In this document: in pieces, positions 41,114 to 50,496 of the stretch | Numbering within the stretch: the first letter of the stretch is position 1 | How the letters are laid out: every line of letters begins with the position of its first letter | DNA from: Arthrobacter sp. PvP023 | Lineage (GTDB): Bacteria; Actinomycetota; Actinomycetes; Actinomycetales; Micrococcaceae | Length of the DNA: 64,000 bases | Reading direction: 5' to 3' | NCBI RefSeq assembly: GCF_017832975.1 | Contig: NZ_JAFIBI010000001.1 | Span: 1,364,001 to 1,428,000, forward strand | Notes under the pieces: model-generated | Database searches by the model: none | Told to the model about the DNA's origin: nothing | Seen by the model: only the letters and a program-made list of their open reading frames with translations | Program-made: the position numbers and the translations under genes

Positions 41114-43708
41114 CTACTGCTTCAGGGCCGTAAGCCACACGCTGAGTTCGCGGTCGCGGATCTCGATAAGGCACCGATTCTTGAGGTTTGTCGTCAGCAC
41201 TCTCCTGTGTTCCGCGTCGTTTTGGATGTCCGCCGCATCTTCGGTACCTGCGCTAATGAGCAACTCGAGGAGCTCCATTTCATAGCCCTTGACCTTGGCG
41301 TACTTGAAGTCGGGGCCCTTGGTGAGTGAGTCCACCTTCTGAGCCAACGTGGCCAGGCGACGGATTCGGTCAGCTCGCGGTGAGGGAATGTCCAGATACT
41401 CTCTCAGCCGCCATGGGGCAACGGCCAGTAGCCGCGTTGGAGTGGTTGCGCCGATGGCTTCAAGTTTGGCCTTGAAATCATTGAACGGCGCTATTTCTAA
41501 GAAGGCTTGTCGCGGGCTGGCGCCTACCAGCTTCTGGAACCACTTTTCGCCGTGGAATTCCGCGAGGACTGGGTCTTCCTTCGCCCACGAACGGAGACGA
41601 TCATCCTCGCAAGCGACCTTTAGTGGTTGTTCCGCCGGGCTGGGTTTGACGGCTGGCGAAGTGCGCGAGGCGAGATAGCATGCAAGGTTGTACGCGACGC
41701 TGGGCGCCAAGGGAATGTTTTCAGCTTTCGTCCAGTCCTTTTCCGGTTTCCGGCCGTAGTCCGCTGTTTTCTTATCCTGAGTTCTTGGGGCGTCGCCTAG
41801 TTTGGTTGCTGTGGCGGCCGGCGCCTGTTCCTTTTGGTTGATAGCGGCAGTGGGCGGCCACTTGATGTCCTTTATGGCCCGTTCCGCTATGTTGGCCACA
41901 TCTCGCATGGCTTGTCCCATCACGTCCGCAGGCGGAACTCGCTTGGTCAGTCTTTCTGTCAACAGTTGGGCAATACGGAGGGTCTCATTCTTCTCGGCTT
42001 CCGTGAGCTCGTTGTGGACCGATTTTCGAACGCTGTGCAAGTTGAGCATTGCCAAGACGTAGTTCAGGAGCAGGCGTCTGTAAATCCCTTCGTATCCTTT
42101 AAGAAGACGGCCGTTCTTGTCCGGTAGGTCCTTTATTCGGGCGTTGAGCCAATTGGTGAAGGCGAGCAAGTCGGGTTCCGTGCGCGATTTCTTGTACCGG
42201 TAGTACTGGCTGGCCAGTTGCGCTGGAAGATTGAGCGGATCGTCGTTTAGGGCCTGGGCCAGGAGCGTGACGGCTTGCGTAGGATGCCGGTCCAGTTCCG
42301 TGGTGGCGATGTAGTGAAGCCCTATGCTTCGCCAGTGCGTTGCTCCGCACAGGCCTTCAAAGCCCCGGTGCTTGGTTGCGAGGGTTGAGATGACAACAGC
42401 TGCCGCCACCTTCTGCCGGCGATCGCCAGGGGGTGACACAGCCGGGCTTGAAGGGTCCCCTTTTCGGGGGTCAGTATCGGGGTCAGGAAGGCCCAGGCTT
42501 TTGGTAGTGAAAGTGGCAGCCCTGTTGACCCAGCCGTTCCTGGCCACAACCACTGTGGTTTGGTCATCGCCGGTTTCGTCGATGCAGACGTTCCAGGGGA
42601 CAAAAAGCAGGGCTGATTGAACGATCTTCTTGAGGGCCGCGAGGATCTTGTTCGTCGGTGTATCGACAAGGACATCGCCGGACAGGGCTGTTACGTCGGT
42701 CGCCCGGGGGACTTGGAGTCCGCGTGGAGGCAGGGCGCCCAGCTCTGTCATGTAGGCAACGGCCTTGTCGATCGCTGCGTCGTCGGTCTTGCCTGTCTTG
42801 TCCCGAATGGTTACGGATACGCGCAACCGGCTTGTCAGAAACTGCGCGAATAGACCCGCACCGACGACGGCGATAAACAGCCAGAAGAGGAGCCATCCCG
42901 CCACATCTCCGACTGTTGGCTGCAAATCATTCGAGCCGTCCGGGGGCGCGCTGAACGGGTCCAGTGCTTCGGCCGATTTGGCCACGAAAACGTAGCAGCC
43001 GGATACGGCTAGTACGATTCCAGCAAGGCACACGGCGAATCGGGCAACGCCGGGAACAAGGCCGAGCGGAGTTCTGGAAAATAGGGCGGTGGATGCCAAA
43101 AACCGGGCCAAAAGCATAGTAGCCAATAGCATTCCGGCGAATACCGGGGCTGCACTTGTAAATGGTGCCGTCCAGTTTGGCAGCCAGGCGCCGGGTGGAC
43201 TCTGTAGTTTGTCAACGCGGGTCTGGACGGGTTTTTGGGCAATTCCGGACGCGCGTAGCGCATCCACTAATTCTTGTTGACAGGCACCCGGATCGATAAC
43301 TGGCGTTGGTGCAGCCGAGGCTGCAGTATTCAAGGGCGTGGGCGTGGGCGTGGGCGCCTCAGAGGGCTTGTTTGGGCCCGTTGGGGCCGCCGCTGTTTCT
43401 GACGGGGATGAGGATCTCGACGGCTCCGATGGTGGAGGTTTGATTGGGCCGAGCTCACGAAGCCTCTTGATTGTTGCTAGAGCCTCCTCAGGTTTACCAG
43501 CTCGCGTGAGTTCAGCTGCCACCGCGCACACGGCGCTCTGATCAGCGGGTGCGACTGCATTTGCGGAAGTCGTCGTTGAAGGCTTTGTGACGGGCGCTGA
43601 CGTGGAATCAGCGGAGGGTGCGGGTGCTTCTCCTGCACAACCTGCCAGTAGGAGAAAGCCAAACAAAATGAAGGCGACACGGAACCGAAGAAATGGACTG
43701 CTGCTCAT
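41114..43708 (-). CDS. Large lipoprotein-like membrane protein of unknown function
   Basis: 864 aa. Starts with a lipobox (LLLAGC, Cys24), then Ser/Thr/Pro linkers with a PTPTPTP tract. Unusually, three further membrane segments follow (~193-213, ~222-250 and ~270-290), after which a large region (~300-864) includes stretches with helical-repeat character and an end with YLDIPSPRADRIRRLATLAQ, reminiscent of helix-hairpin-helix-type sequence. No known domain was recognised. If the lipobox is used, topology is unusual; otherwise the N-terminus is an extra membrane anchor. Single gene on the minus strand. Confidence 0.65.
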   Translation of the reverse strand: MSSSPFLRFRVAFILFGFLLLAGCAGEAPAPSADSTSAPVTKPSTTTSANAVAPADQSAVCAVAAELTRAGKPEEALATIKRLRELGPIKPPPSEPSRSSSPSETAAAPTGPNKPSEAPTPTPTPLNTAASAAPTPVIDPGACQQELVDALRASGIAQKPVQTRVDKLQSPPGAWLPNWTAPFTSAAPVFAGMLLATMLLARFLASTALFSRTPLGLVPGVARFAVCLAGIVLAVSGCYVFVAKSAEALDPFSAPPDGSNDLQPTVGDVAGWLLFWLFIAVVGAGLFAQFLTSRLRVSVTIRDKTGKTDDAAIDKAVAYMTELGALPPRGLQVPRATDVTALSGDVLVDTPTNKILAALKKIVQSALLFVPWNVCIDETGDDQTTVVVARNGWVNRAATFTTKSLGLPDPDTDPRKGDPSSPAVSPPGDRRQKVAAAVVISTLATKHRGFEGLCGATHWRSIGLHYIATTELDRHPTQAVTLLAQALNDDPLNLPAQLASQYYRYKKSRTEPDLLAFTNWLNARIKDLPDKNGRLLKGYEGIYRRLLLNYVLAMLNLHSVRKSVHNELTEAEKNETLRIAQLLTERLTKRVPPADVMGQAMRDVANIAERAIKDIKWPPTAAINQKEQAPAATATKLGDAPRTQDKKTADYGRKPEKDWTKAENIPLAPSVAYNLACYLASRTSPAVKPSPAEQPLKVACEDDRLRSWAKEDPVLAEFHGEKWFQKLVGASPRQAFLEIAPFNDFKAKLEAIGATTPTRLLAVAPWRLREYLDIPSPRADRIRRLATLAQKVDSLTKGPDFKYAKVKGYEMELLELLISAGTEDAADIQNDAEHRRVLTTNLKNRCLIEIRDRELSVWLTALKQ

Positions 43709-43831
43709 GCCATACCGATCTCGTCATAGAGTGACTGGCGCCATTCAGAACAGTTTGCTCGTATACCACAAAAAGGACAATACTGCGTCGAGACTTATGA
43801 ATAGTGCTCGGAATTAGGTGCGAGCCTCAAG

Positions 43832-44797
43832 TTATGCTGCCGGATCGTCAACCATGGTGACGCTGTCCGTCAGTTCGGTCCAGAGCTCTGATTCCGTGGG
43901 CAGGTTGGCCGGGCACGCCAGGATGAGTTCCATCAGGCCGTCGCCGGCCGGCATGGACCGCAAGGCGATGCGGTACACCACGTCCACGTCGCTCTTGTTC
44001 TTGAACCGAAGCTCCGCTTCCTGCAGTTCGATGACGCGGCCATCGGCGTTCCGCAGCTTGGTGTAGAGCGAGTCAGCATCGGTCACCACGGTGACCGGCT
44101 TTCCCACCGTTGACTTGATGCCGTCGATTTCGAGCTGCATCGAGGTTTTGGTGGCTTCTTCGTCGGTGGTTTCATCGCGTGGCGGCAGGATGGCCTGGTG
44201 CGTGGTGAAGTTGCAGGGGCTCTCTTTGCTGCGGTACTGGATAGTTCCGCCTTTTACCTCTGACATGGTCCAGCCTTCCGGCATTTTGGTGGACCACACA
44301 GGTGCCGAGGTGAAGTCGGCGTCCTGGAAGATGTAGAGGTCTTCTTCGCCGGAAGCTGCGGCCGAGGACCCGTCCGTCGTGGCTTCCTCGGTGGCCCCGG
44401 CCGACTCCGAACCGCCGGAGGTCTCTGTGGGGCCGGGAGCCGCTTCTTGCTGCTTATTTGAACCGAGGCCGCCGAGCACCATCACGCCGGCCACTGCCAG
44501 GACCGCCACTGCGCCCACGCCGCTTGCCACCCAGCCCCAGACAGGGAAGCCACCCTTGGGCGGTGCCTGCCCGAATTGTCCCGGTCCGGGCTGTCCATAC
44601 GGGCTCTGGCCCTGGCCGGGCTCGCCGTAGGGCGGCTGGTTGACGTTGTACTGGTCCGCGCGCGGGGGATAGGGCGGCTGGCCATATTGCGGCTGCTCAG
44701 GATGGCCCTGATAGCCCGCTTGGTTCTGCTGGCCGGGCTGCTGCCATCCGGGCTGTTCCGGCTGCTGCGGTACGCCGGACTGTTGGTCGTTGTTCAA
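43832..44797 (-). CDS. Membrane protein with Gln/Pro/Gly-rich cytoplasmic region, unknown function
   Basis: 321 aa from a TTG at 44797 (GGGGGA upstream); an ATG at 44878 is in frame but gives an odd N-terminus. ~80 residues of QPG/PYGQP-rich low complexity are followed by one membrane helix (~88-110, WGWVASGVGAVAVLAVAGVMV), a Ser/Thr/Glu linker and a ~180-residue extracytoplasmic domain (WSTKMPEGWTMSEVKGGTI). This layout is common in actinobacterial envelope proteins. No family recognised. Divergent from galU. Confidence 0.7.
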   Translation of the reverse strand: MNNDQQSGVPQQPEQPGWQQPGQQNQAGYQGHPEQPQYGQPPYPPRADQYNVNQPPYGEPGQGQSPYGQPGPGQFGQAPPKGGFPVWGWVASGVGAVAVLAVAGVMVLGGLGSNKQQEAAPGPTETSGGSESAGATEEATTDGSSAAASGEEDLYIFQDADFTSAPVWSTKMPEGWTMSEVKGGTIQYRSKESPCNFTTHQAILPPRDETTDEEATKTSMQLEIDGIKSTVGKPVTVVTDADSLYTKLRNADGRVIELQEAELRFKNKSDVDVVYRIALRSMPAGDGLMELILACPANLPTESELWTELTDSVTMVDDPAA

Positions 44798-44938
44798 GAA
44801 GTCCCCCAATATTCGTGAAAGCTGCAACCAGAAGTATGTACGAAAAATGAGGGCCCCGCGATGGGCAGGGGTACCCATCAGCCGCGTAATCTCAGCAATG
44901 AATTGCCAGTTTCCACAAAGGATTTGTATGGTTCAGCT

Positions 44939-45832
44939 ATGACTTTGGGGAAAACCGTGAAAAAAGCCGTCATTCCTGCTGCCGGACTGGGAACTCGCTT
45001 CCTGCCCGCCACCAAGGCGATGCCGAAGGAAATGTTGCCGGTTGTTGACCAGCCCGCAATCCAGTATGTGGTGGAAGAAGCCGTCAAAGCAGGGCTGACG
45101 GACCTCCTCATGATCACAGGGCGCCAGAAACGGGCCCTGGAGGACCATTTTGACCGGGCGCCAGCCCTGGAGCACACCTTGGAGCTGAAGGGCGACATGG
45201 AGAAGCTGGAGGCCGTCCAGCACGCCTCTAGCCTCGCCCCGCTGCATTACCTGCGCCAGGGTGACCCGAAGGGCCTGGGGCACGCTGTGCTGTGCGCCCG
45301 CCAGCACGTCGGGGATGAGCCTTTCGCCGTCCTGCTTGGTGATGACCTTATCGATGAGCGGGACGAGTTGCTCAGCACCATGATCGACGTGCAGGCCAAG
45401 ACCGGCGGCTCTGTCATCGCTCTGATCGAGGTGGACCCGTCGCAGATTAGCGCCTACGGCTGTGCGGACATCTCGGCCGTGGACGGCGAGAACTACTTCC
45501 GTGTGAACCGCCTGGTGGAGAAGCCGTCCGTAGACGAAGCCCCCTCCAACCTGGCCGTCATCGGTCGCTACGTGTTGCACCCGGCCGTTTTTGACGTGCT
45601 GGAAGAGACTAAGCCCGGCCGTGGCGGCGAAATCCAGCTGACGGATGCTCTGCAGACCCTGGCAACGTCCGACGGAGAAGGCGGGGGAGTATATGGCGTG
45701 GTGTTCCGTGGGCGCCGCTATGACACCGGAGACAAGCTGAGCTACATCAAAGCGGTTATTTCCATTGCCTCGGAGCGTGTGGACTTTGGCGAGGACCTCA
45801 AAGCATGGATGAAGGAATTCGTGAACGAGTAG
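44939..45832 (+). CDS. galU: UTP--glucose-1-phosphate uridylyltransferase
   Basis: 297 aa from the ATG at 44939; a GTG at 44957 with GGGGA upstream is an alternative. Signature AVIPAAGLGTRFLPATKAMPKEMLP and later GDDLIDE are clear. It makes UDP-glucose, the substrate of the Ugd enzyme encoded at 49.1-50.5 kb. Full length. Followed by a strong terminator. Confidence 0.95.
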   Translation: MTLGKTVKKAVIPAAGLGTRFLPATKAMPKEMLPVVDQPAIQYVVEEAVKAGLTDLLMITGRQKRALEDHFDRAPALEHTLELKGDMEKLEAVQHASSLAPLHYLRQGDPKGLGHAVLCARQHVGDEPFAVLLGDDLIDERDELLSTMIDVQAKTGGSVIALIEVDPSQISAYGCADISAVDGENYFRVNRLVEKPSVDEAPSNLAVIGRYVLHPAVFDVLEETKPGRGGEIQLTDALQTLATSDGEGGGVYGVVFRGRRYDTGDKLSYIKAVISIASERVDFGEDLKAWMKEFVNE

Positions 45833-45855
45833 GTCAATTCAAATCTATTCACCTA

Positions 45856-45888
45856 GACAGGCTCAACGCTGGATGCGTTGGGCCTGTC
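45856..45888. terminator. Bidirectional terminator between galU and the VanZ-like gene
   Basis: GACAGGCTCAACGC (45856-45869) pairs with GCGTTGGGCCTGTC (45875-45888), 14 bp with one G-U, 5-nt loop, followed by TGATTTT. The left arm overlaps the VanZ-like stop codon. Confidence 0.8.
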
Positions 45889-46327
45889 TGATTTTAAGCT
45901 CGCGAATACAGGTCCGGGCGGCCAGCGCACCAATGACACAGCCCGCCGTATTAGTCACAAGGTCTAAGGGGCTCGCGACTCGATCGTGAAGAAAAAGCTG
46001 CTGGCCAAGCTCCATGCATCCAGAGACCATCAATCCGAAGGCGCCGAGTTGCCAGAATCGCTTGCTTGGGAAAGCCAGCGATGCGACTGCACCCAAAGGC
46101 ACGCAGAGGACAATGTTGGCTGTGGCTTCTACGACCGGGTAATTGAACCAGCCGGGAATTCCTAGCGCGTGTACCAGGAAGAGAAATCCCGCGAGTTCGC
46201 CCTGAACGGGTTTGTCCACCGGGCTGGGCCAGAAGGCCACCAGCGCAAGCGGGACCAACATGGCAGTGAGCACTGCCTGCCACGTGGCCAGTTTATTCCA
46301 AGGCCCGGCGCGATTGGTCCGCGTCAT
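45863..46327 (-). CDS. VanZ-like membrane protein
   Basis: 154 aa with four hydrophobic segments. The arrangement ATANIVLCVPLGAVASLAF, then ...GCMELGQQLFLHDRVASPLDLVTNTAGCVIGAL is typical of the VanZ/EpsR group, including the E-x-x-Q and D-x-x-x-N-x-x-G elements. VanZ gives low-level teicoplanin resistance in enterococci, but most homologues have no known role. ATG at 46327 after GGGGAG. Single gene. Confidence 0.78.
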   Translation of the reverse strand: MTRTNRAGPWNKLATWQAVLTAMLVPLALVAFWPSPVDKPVQGELAGFLFLVHALGIPGWFNYPVVEATANIVLCVPLGAVASLAFPSKRFWQLGAFGLMVSGCMELGQQLFLHDRVASPLDLVTNTAGCVIGALAARTCIRELKIRQAQRIQR

Positions 46328-46393
46328 TTTCTCCCCGTAGTTCTAATGTCTCAACCGCATAATTCGTGTGGACGGAGGAGGAGGCTTTAAAGC

Positions 46394-46437
46394 AGAGGGT
46401 GGGTGGCGCTCCGTTTCCGGAGCGCCACCCACCCTCT
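46394..46437 (-). terminator. Strong terminator after the LAxTG protein gene
   Basis: A perfect 20-bp stem (46394-46413 with 46418-46437) with a 4-nt loop, followed on the minus strand by a short T-rich stretch. One of the strongest hairpins in the window. Confidence 0.85.
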
Positions 46438-46458
46438 TTGGTGCTTGTTGGTTTAGCC

Positions 46459-47064
46459 TTACGCTGCGGCCTCAGCCTTGGCGCGGCGGCGAACCACAAC
46501 TACCGAGGTGGCGCCGGCAGCCAGTGCGCCTGCGCCCACCAGGGACCATAGGATCAGGCTGGCGTCTGCACCGGTGTTGGCAAGGCCGGTGCCGGCGGTG
46601 GTGGTACCGCCCGAGTTGGCGAGTCCGGTACCCGCTTCGGACCCAGCAACCTTGACGGTGGTTGAGTAGCTGTCAGTTCCGTTGCTTGCCGTCAGCGTGT
46701 AGGTTCCCGCTTCGTTGATAGTCAGCGGGAACGAGAAGTCACCATTGGAATCCGTCTTCGCCGTGAAGGTCTGTGGTGCCAACGGCAGCGTGATTCTGGA
46801 CGGAACGGACATGCTAGGGCCACCGGATACGCCGCCGACTGCCTGCGGAGCAATAGTCAGAGTAACGGTGATGGTAATTACCTGATTCGCTCCGAAGCAG
46901 GTGCCGGAGAAAGTAAAGGTTTCGCCGGGCGCTACCGTTCCGTCGGAAACAGCGGCGCAGGTGCCGGGTGCCGGGTAGCGATCCGTTGTAGTGGCCATTG
47001 CCGGAACCGCGCCTACTAGTGCGATGGATCCTGCGAGCGCGATTGCCGCGAGTGATTTCTTCAT
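46459..47064 (-). CDS. Sortase-anchored (LAxTG) small surface protein
   Basis: 201 aa. Sec signal peptide (MKKSLAAIALAGSIALVGAVPAMA), a single Ig-like domain with two cysteines at the start (GTCAAV, GTCFGA), then the C-terminal sorting signal LANTG followed by a hydrophobic helix and RRRAKAEAAA. LAxTG signals are used by class E sortases of GC-rich actinobacteria. An imperfect duplicate (LANSG) precedes the true motif in the repeat GTGLANSGGTTTAGTGLANTG. No sortase gene lies in the window. ATG follows GGGGGACTC. Confidence 0.85.
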   Translation of the reverse strand: MKKSLAAIALAGSIALVGAVPAMATTTDRYPAPGTCAAVSDGTVAPGETFTFSGTCFGANQVITITVTLTIAPQAVGGVSGGPSMSVPSRITLPLAPQTFTAKTDSNGDFSFPLTINEAGTYTLTASNGTDSYSTTVKVAGSEAGTGLANSGGTTTAGTGLANTGADASLILWSLVGAGALAAGATSVVVVRRRAKAEAAA

Positions 47065-47234
47065 GAGTCCCCCTGAGACCGTAAAACGATGTGTGTCGCT
47101 TGATTTGCGGAGATTCCGGTCCCCGAGTGACCGTAGGTTGAAATCTCATTTGATGTGCCCGACTAAAAGGTAGCACCCCGTGACGTCTGTTACCAAAGTG
47201 AATCAAGTCGCTTTACATACTGTTAACGCGATGT

Positions 47235-49136
47235 CTACTTTCCCGGAATGCATTCCGCCGGTTTGGTGGCGAGAACTACGTCCTTGACTGGTTGGACGGT
47301 CGGCGTGACAACCAGGTTAGGTTCCGCGTGCTGAACGATTTTTCCGAAAGTCAGTTCCACCGTGCTGCTCTGCCCAGGCGCCAAAGTTACAGTTACGGAT
47401 CCGACGGGCCGGTTGCTATGCCTGTGAGCGGCGAAATCGGTTTTCTTGCCATCTACGGTCGCGGTTTCAACGTTTGCTTGAACTGGGCCGTAAGCGATGA
47501 CATTCGTCTGGACTGTTCCTGGCGGGATACCGAAGGCACCACCACCTGTCACATACTCAGGCAATGTAGTTGCAGCGTCCGCAGGCGCAGTGTTGGTGCT
47601 GGTGATCCGGACTTTCACTTGCCCGTATTCGTCCCCCGTGCATTCCTCCACGAGTTGAACGCTTCTCTTCACGTAGTAGTCCATCTTGGCGCCCGTGCCG
47701 TCGTTGAAGTAGACGCCGAATTGTGCGGGGGCGACACTCGGGCCCGTGATGGAACCACTAAGCGGATACTTTCCTAAAATAGATTGTTCATCTCGGTTGC
47801 TAGACCAGATGAGTACACGACCCTCTGATGCTCCGCGTGTGACGCCGTCGACTAGCCCCTTGGCATCGCCTTTGCCGCTCGAAAGTGCCGAGAAGATTTC
47901 ATGCGCTACTCCGGCAAAGTAGGCATCCTGAAGCCGCGGAGACTCGATCTTGGAGTAGACATCCGATAGGAGAGTTGCAACGACGTTGCTGCCGTTCAGT
48001 TCGGTTGGCAGACCGCCGCTGGCCAACGCGTCTAATTCGGGATTGCTGATCTTGATTGGTCCCGTCGCCTCCAATATGTAGCCCAACGCAACTGGGTCAA
48101 CTGAAATCACTCCATCAACACGCTGGCCGGTCTTTTTCTCCCACATTCCCTGGGCGCTAGTAGCCGCCGTCGGGAAGTCGGGCGTCAGATTAACATCCTG
48201 CATGTACTTACCCAGTCGAACAGAATAGATTTGCTGCTGTTCAGCGTCAACGGCCAGAGGGTGTTGCATCACGCCAACATCTCCGGCGCTGCTTTGTACG
48301 CCCAGCGAGAGTTTCCCTTGGTCGAGCGTTAGGACCGCAAGCGCTCCTGGGATGCCACCGGAGGCGCGTGCTTCGGCGTTGTTTTGGATCATGAGCAAGT
48401 AATTGCGAGGCTGTTCGGCTCCGAGCATCGGGGGAGCTATCTTCGAGGCACTGGCGGCTGCATCCAATGCCCCCGTCACTGTCTGCAATTGTTCACGAGT
48501 CCGGAGTAGTGGTTCCGCTACCTGAGGCAAAAGGCTGCTGGTGTCGATCCTCGCCAACCTGTCGGCTGAGACTCTAACCGCATGAGCCGCGGAAGTGACA
48601 CTAGGAGAAGCATCTTGGATGGGCTCCAAGTTCGTTCCTTCGCTATTGGGTAGCAGTGTGTCCCAATCTAGAGAGCCAAATACTTTGACCAGCGGGCCCA
48701 CACCCAGGGTGGACACGTCGTCTGCCGAGCGGGCAACTTCTGCGACTGCACTAAAGTTCGGACCGACTCCGGGCACAGCTGAGACTAATGTCCACAGGGG
48801 GTCTTCAGCCGCTTCGCGGGCCGCCCGCGTGTGAGCACGAAGCAATTCGGCTGTCTGGGCGGCGTCTTGCGGCCTGTCGCCCGCAACGTCTTCCTTGAGA
48901 AGCGGAATCAACTTTGTTGCGGCTTCTAGTTCGGACTTGACGACGTTTGCCTTGACGCCGAGCCAAAGGACAGCAGAAATCATCAGGATTGCTGTTGCGC
49001 CCAGCCATACTGCCGCGATTTTCAGACCACGATGTTTCTGGATACGGCGAGTTTGCATCTCAACTGCGCTCAAGGAGCCGCTACTCTTATTGTCACGTGT
49101 CGTTTCCGTCTCTGACTCTGCTTCAGTGCCCGCCAC
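47235..49136 (-). CDS. DUF4012-type membrane protein
   Basis: 633 aa from a GTG at 49136, two bases after the ugd stop. A polar N-terminus, one membrane helix (~33-54, IAAVWLGATAILMISAVLWLG) and a large extracytoplasmic part, which by its length, LIPLLKEDVAG-type helical start and DLNPLFPTAA-like block (here NLTPDFPTAATSAQGMWE) fits DUF4012. Members are frequent in exopolysaccharide loci of actinobacteria, function unknown. Last gene of the gmd-fcl-transferase-ugd operon. Confidence 0.8.
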   Translation of the reverse strand: MAGTEAESETETTRDNKSSGSLSAVEMQTRRIQKHRGLKIAAVWLGATAILMISAVLWLGVKANVVKSELEAATKLIPLLKEDVAGDRPQDAAQTAELLRAHTRAAREAAEDPLWTLVSAVPGVGPNFSAVAEVARSADDVSTLGVGPLVKVFGSLDWDTLLPNSEGTNLEPIQDASPSVTSAAHAVRVSADRLARIDTSSLLPQVAEPLLRTREQLQTVTGALDAAASASKIAPPMLGAEQPRNYLLMIQNNAEARASGGIPGALAVLTLDQGKLSLGVQSSAGDVGVMQHPLAVDAEQQQIYSVRLGKYMQDVNLTPDFPTAATSAQGMWEKKTGQRVDGVISVDPVALGYILEATGPIKISNPELDALASGGLPTELNGSNVVATLLSDVYSKIESPRLQDAYFAGVAHEIFSALSSGKGDAKGLVDGVTRGASEGRVLIWSSNRDEQSILGKYPLSGSITGPSVAPAQFGVYFNDGTGAKMDYYVKRSVQLVEECTGDEYGQVKVRITSTNTAPADAATTLPEYVTGGGAFGIPPGTVQTNVIAYGPVQANVETATVDGKKTDFAAHRHSNRPVGSVTVTLAPGQSSTVELTFGKIVQHAEPNLVVTPTVQPVKDVVLATKPAECIPGK

Positions 49137-49138
49137 TG

Positions 49139-50452
49139 TTAGGGTCGCCCCAAACCGCGGTATGTCCAGCCGGCGGCGCGCCATTTGGCGGCGTCGAGCA
49201 CATTGCGTCCGTCAAGTATGCGCAAGGTTGCCACCCGGGATCCTAGTTCGTATGGGTCCAGACTCCGGTATTGCTGCCATTCCGTCAGAAGTAGCAGGAC
49301 ATCAGCGTTGTGAATGGCTTTTTCTACGTCGACTTCATACTGCAACTCGGGGAACCGCTTGGCAGCGTTTGCTAAGGCTTTAGGATCGGTCACGGTGACG
49401 ACGGCACCTTGAAGCTGAAGCTGAGCAGCGATGCTAAGGGCTGGTGAATCGCGGACGTCGTCACTTTCAGGCTTAAATGCCGCGCCGAGAACGGTAACTC
49501 GCTTACCTAAAAGAATGCCGCCGCAGATGTCGCGTGTCAGTTCGACTACCCGAGAACGGCGGCGCATATTAATAGCGTCGACCTCCCTCAGGAATGTAAG
49601 GGCCTGGTCGGCACCGAGTTCGCCGGCCCGAGCCATAAATGCTCGAATATCTTTGGGGAGGCACCCTCCTCCAAAGCCAATGCCGGCATGGAGGAACTTG
49701 CGGCCGATCCGGTCGTCCATGCCGATGGCGTCGGCGAGTCGGGTGACGTCTGCCCCTGTAGCCTCGCAAACCTCAGCCATCGCGTTGATGAAGGAAATCT
49801 TAGTGGCCAGGAAGGAGTTGGCTGCGGCCTTTACAAGTTCAGCGGTCGGATGGTCTGTCACCAATCGTGGCGTCCCGCCAGATAGGGAACCCGCATAGAC
49901 TTCGTCGAGCACAGAGACGGCCGGGTGCTCCTCTGAGCCGCCGGCGACGCCGTACACAAGGCGGTCCGGGCTCAGAGTATCTGACACCGCATGGCCTTCG
50001 CGCAGAAACTCTGGATTCCATACTAAGTGGGCCGAAGGTTCCTGGGCGCTTACCAGTTGAGCCAGACGCGATGCAGTTCCGACGGGAACAGTCGATTTGC
50101 CGACAACTACGTTTCCCGGCGAAATGTGCGGCAAAAGCGCAAGCGTCGCCGCGTCAACGTAGGTCATATCAGCGCCGTTCTCACCCTTCTTCTGCGGCGT
50201 CCCGACGCAGATGAAATGTACGTCGCTGCCAGCCGCAGCAGACATATCTGTGGAGAAGGACAACCGGCCTGTGCCTTGGACATCTCGCAGGAGTTCATCG
50301 AGACCAGGCTCGTAAAACGGGGCCGTGGAGTTGGCAAGTTCGTCAATTTTTCGCTCGTCCACGTCGATGCCAACCACCTCGTGACCAAGTTTCGCCATAC
50401 ATGCGGCGTGGACGGCACCCAGGTAGCCGCAGCCAATGACAGATATTCGCAT
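49139..50452 (-). CDS. ugd: UDP-glucose 6-dehydrogenase
   Basis: 437 aa from the ATG at 50452 with GGGGAAGGAA upstream; the frame extends further but into non-coding-like sequence. NAD-binding ISVIGCGYLGAVHAACMAKLGHEVVG, then the catalytic region with FGGGCLPKDIRAF containing the active-site Cys. It turns UDP-glucose into UDP-glucuronate. Part of the minus-strand polysaccharide operon. Confidence 0.94.
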   Translation of the reverse strand: MRISVIGCGYLGAVHAACMAKLGHEVVGIDVDERKIDELANSTAPFYEPGLDELLRDVQGTGRLSFSTDMSAAAGSDVHFICVGTPQKKGENGADMTYVDAATLALLPHISPGNVVVGKSTVPVGTASRLAQLVSAQEPSAHLVWNPEFLREGHAVSDTLSPDRLVYGVAGGSEEHPAVSVLDEVYAGSLSGGTPRLVTDHPTAELVKAAANSFLATKISFINAMAEVCEATGADVTRLADAIGMDDRIGRKFLHAGIGFGGGCLPKDIRAFMARAGELGADQALTFLREVDAINMRRRSRVVELTRDICGGILLGKRVTVLGAAFKPESDDVRDSPALSIAAQLQLQGAVVTVTDPKALANAAKRFPELQYEVDVEKAIHNADVLLLLTEWQQYRSLDPYELGSRVATLRILDGRNVLDAAKWRAAGWTYRGLGRP

Positions 50453-50496
50453 GGTTATGTTCCTTCCCCAAAGGGCAAATTGACTAGGTAACGGGG

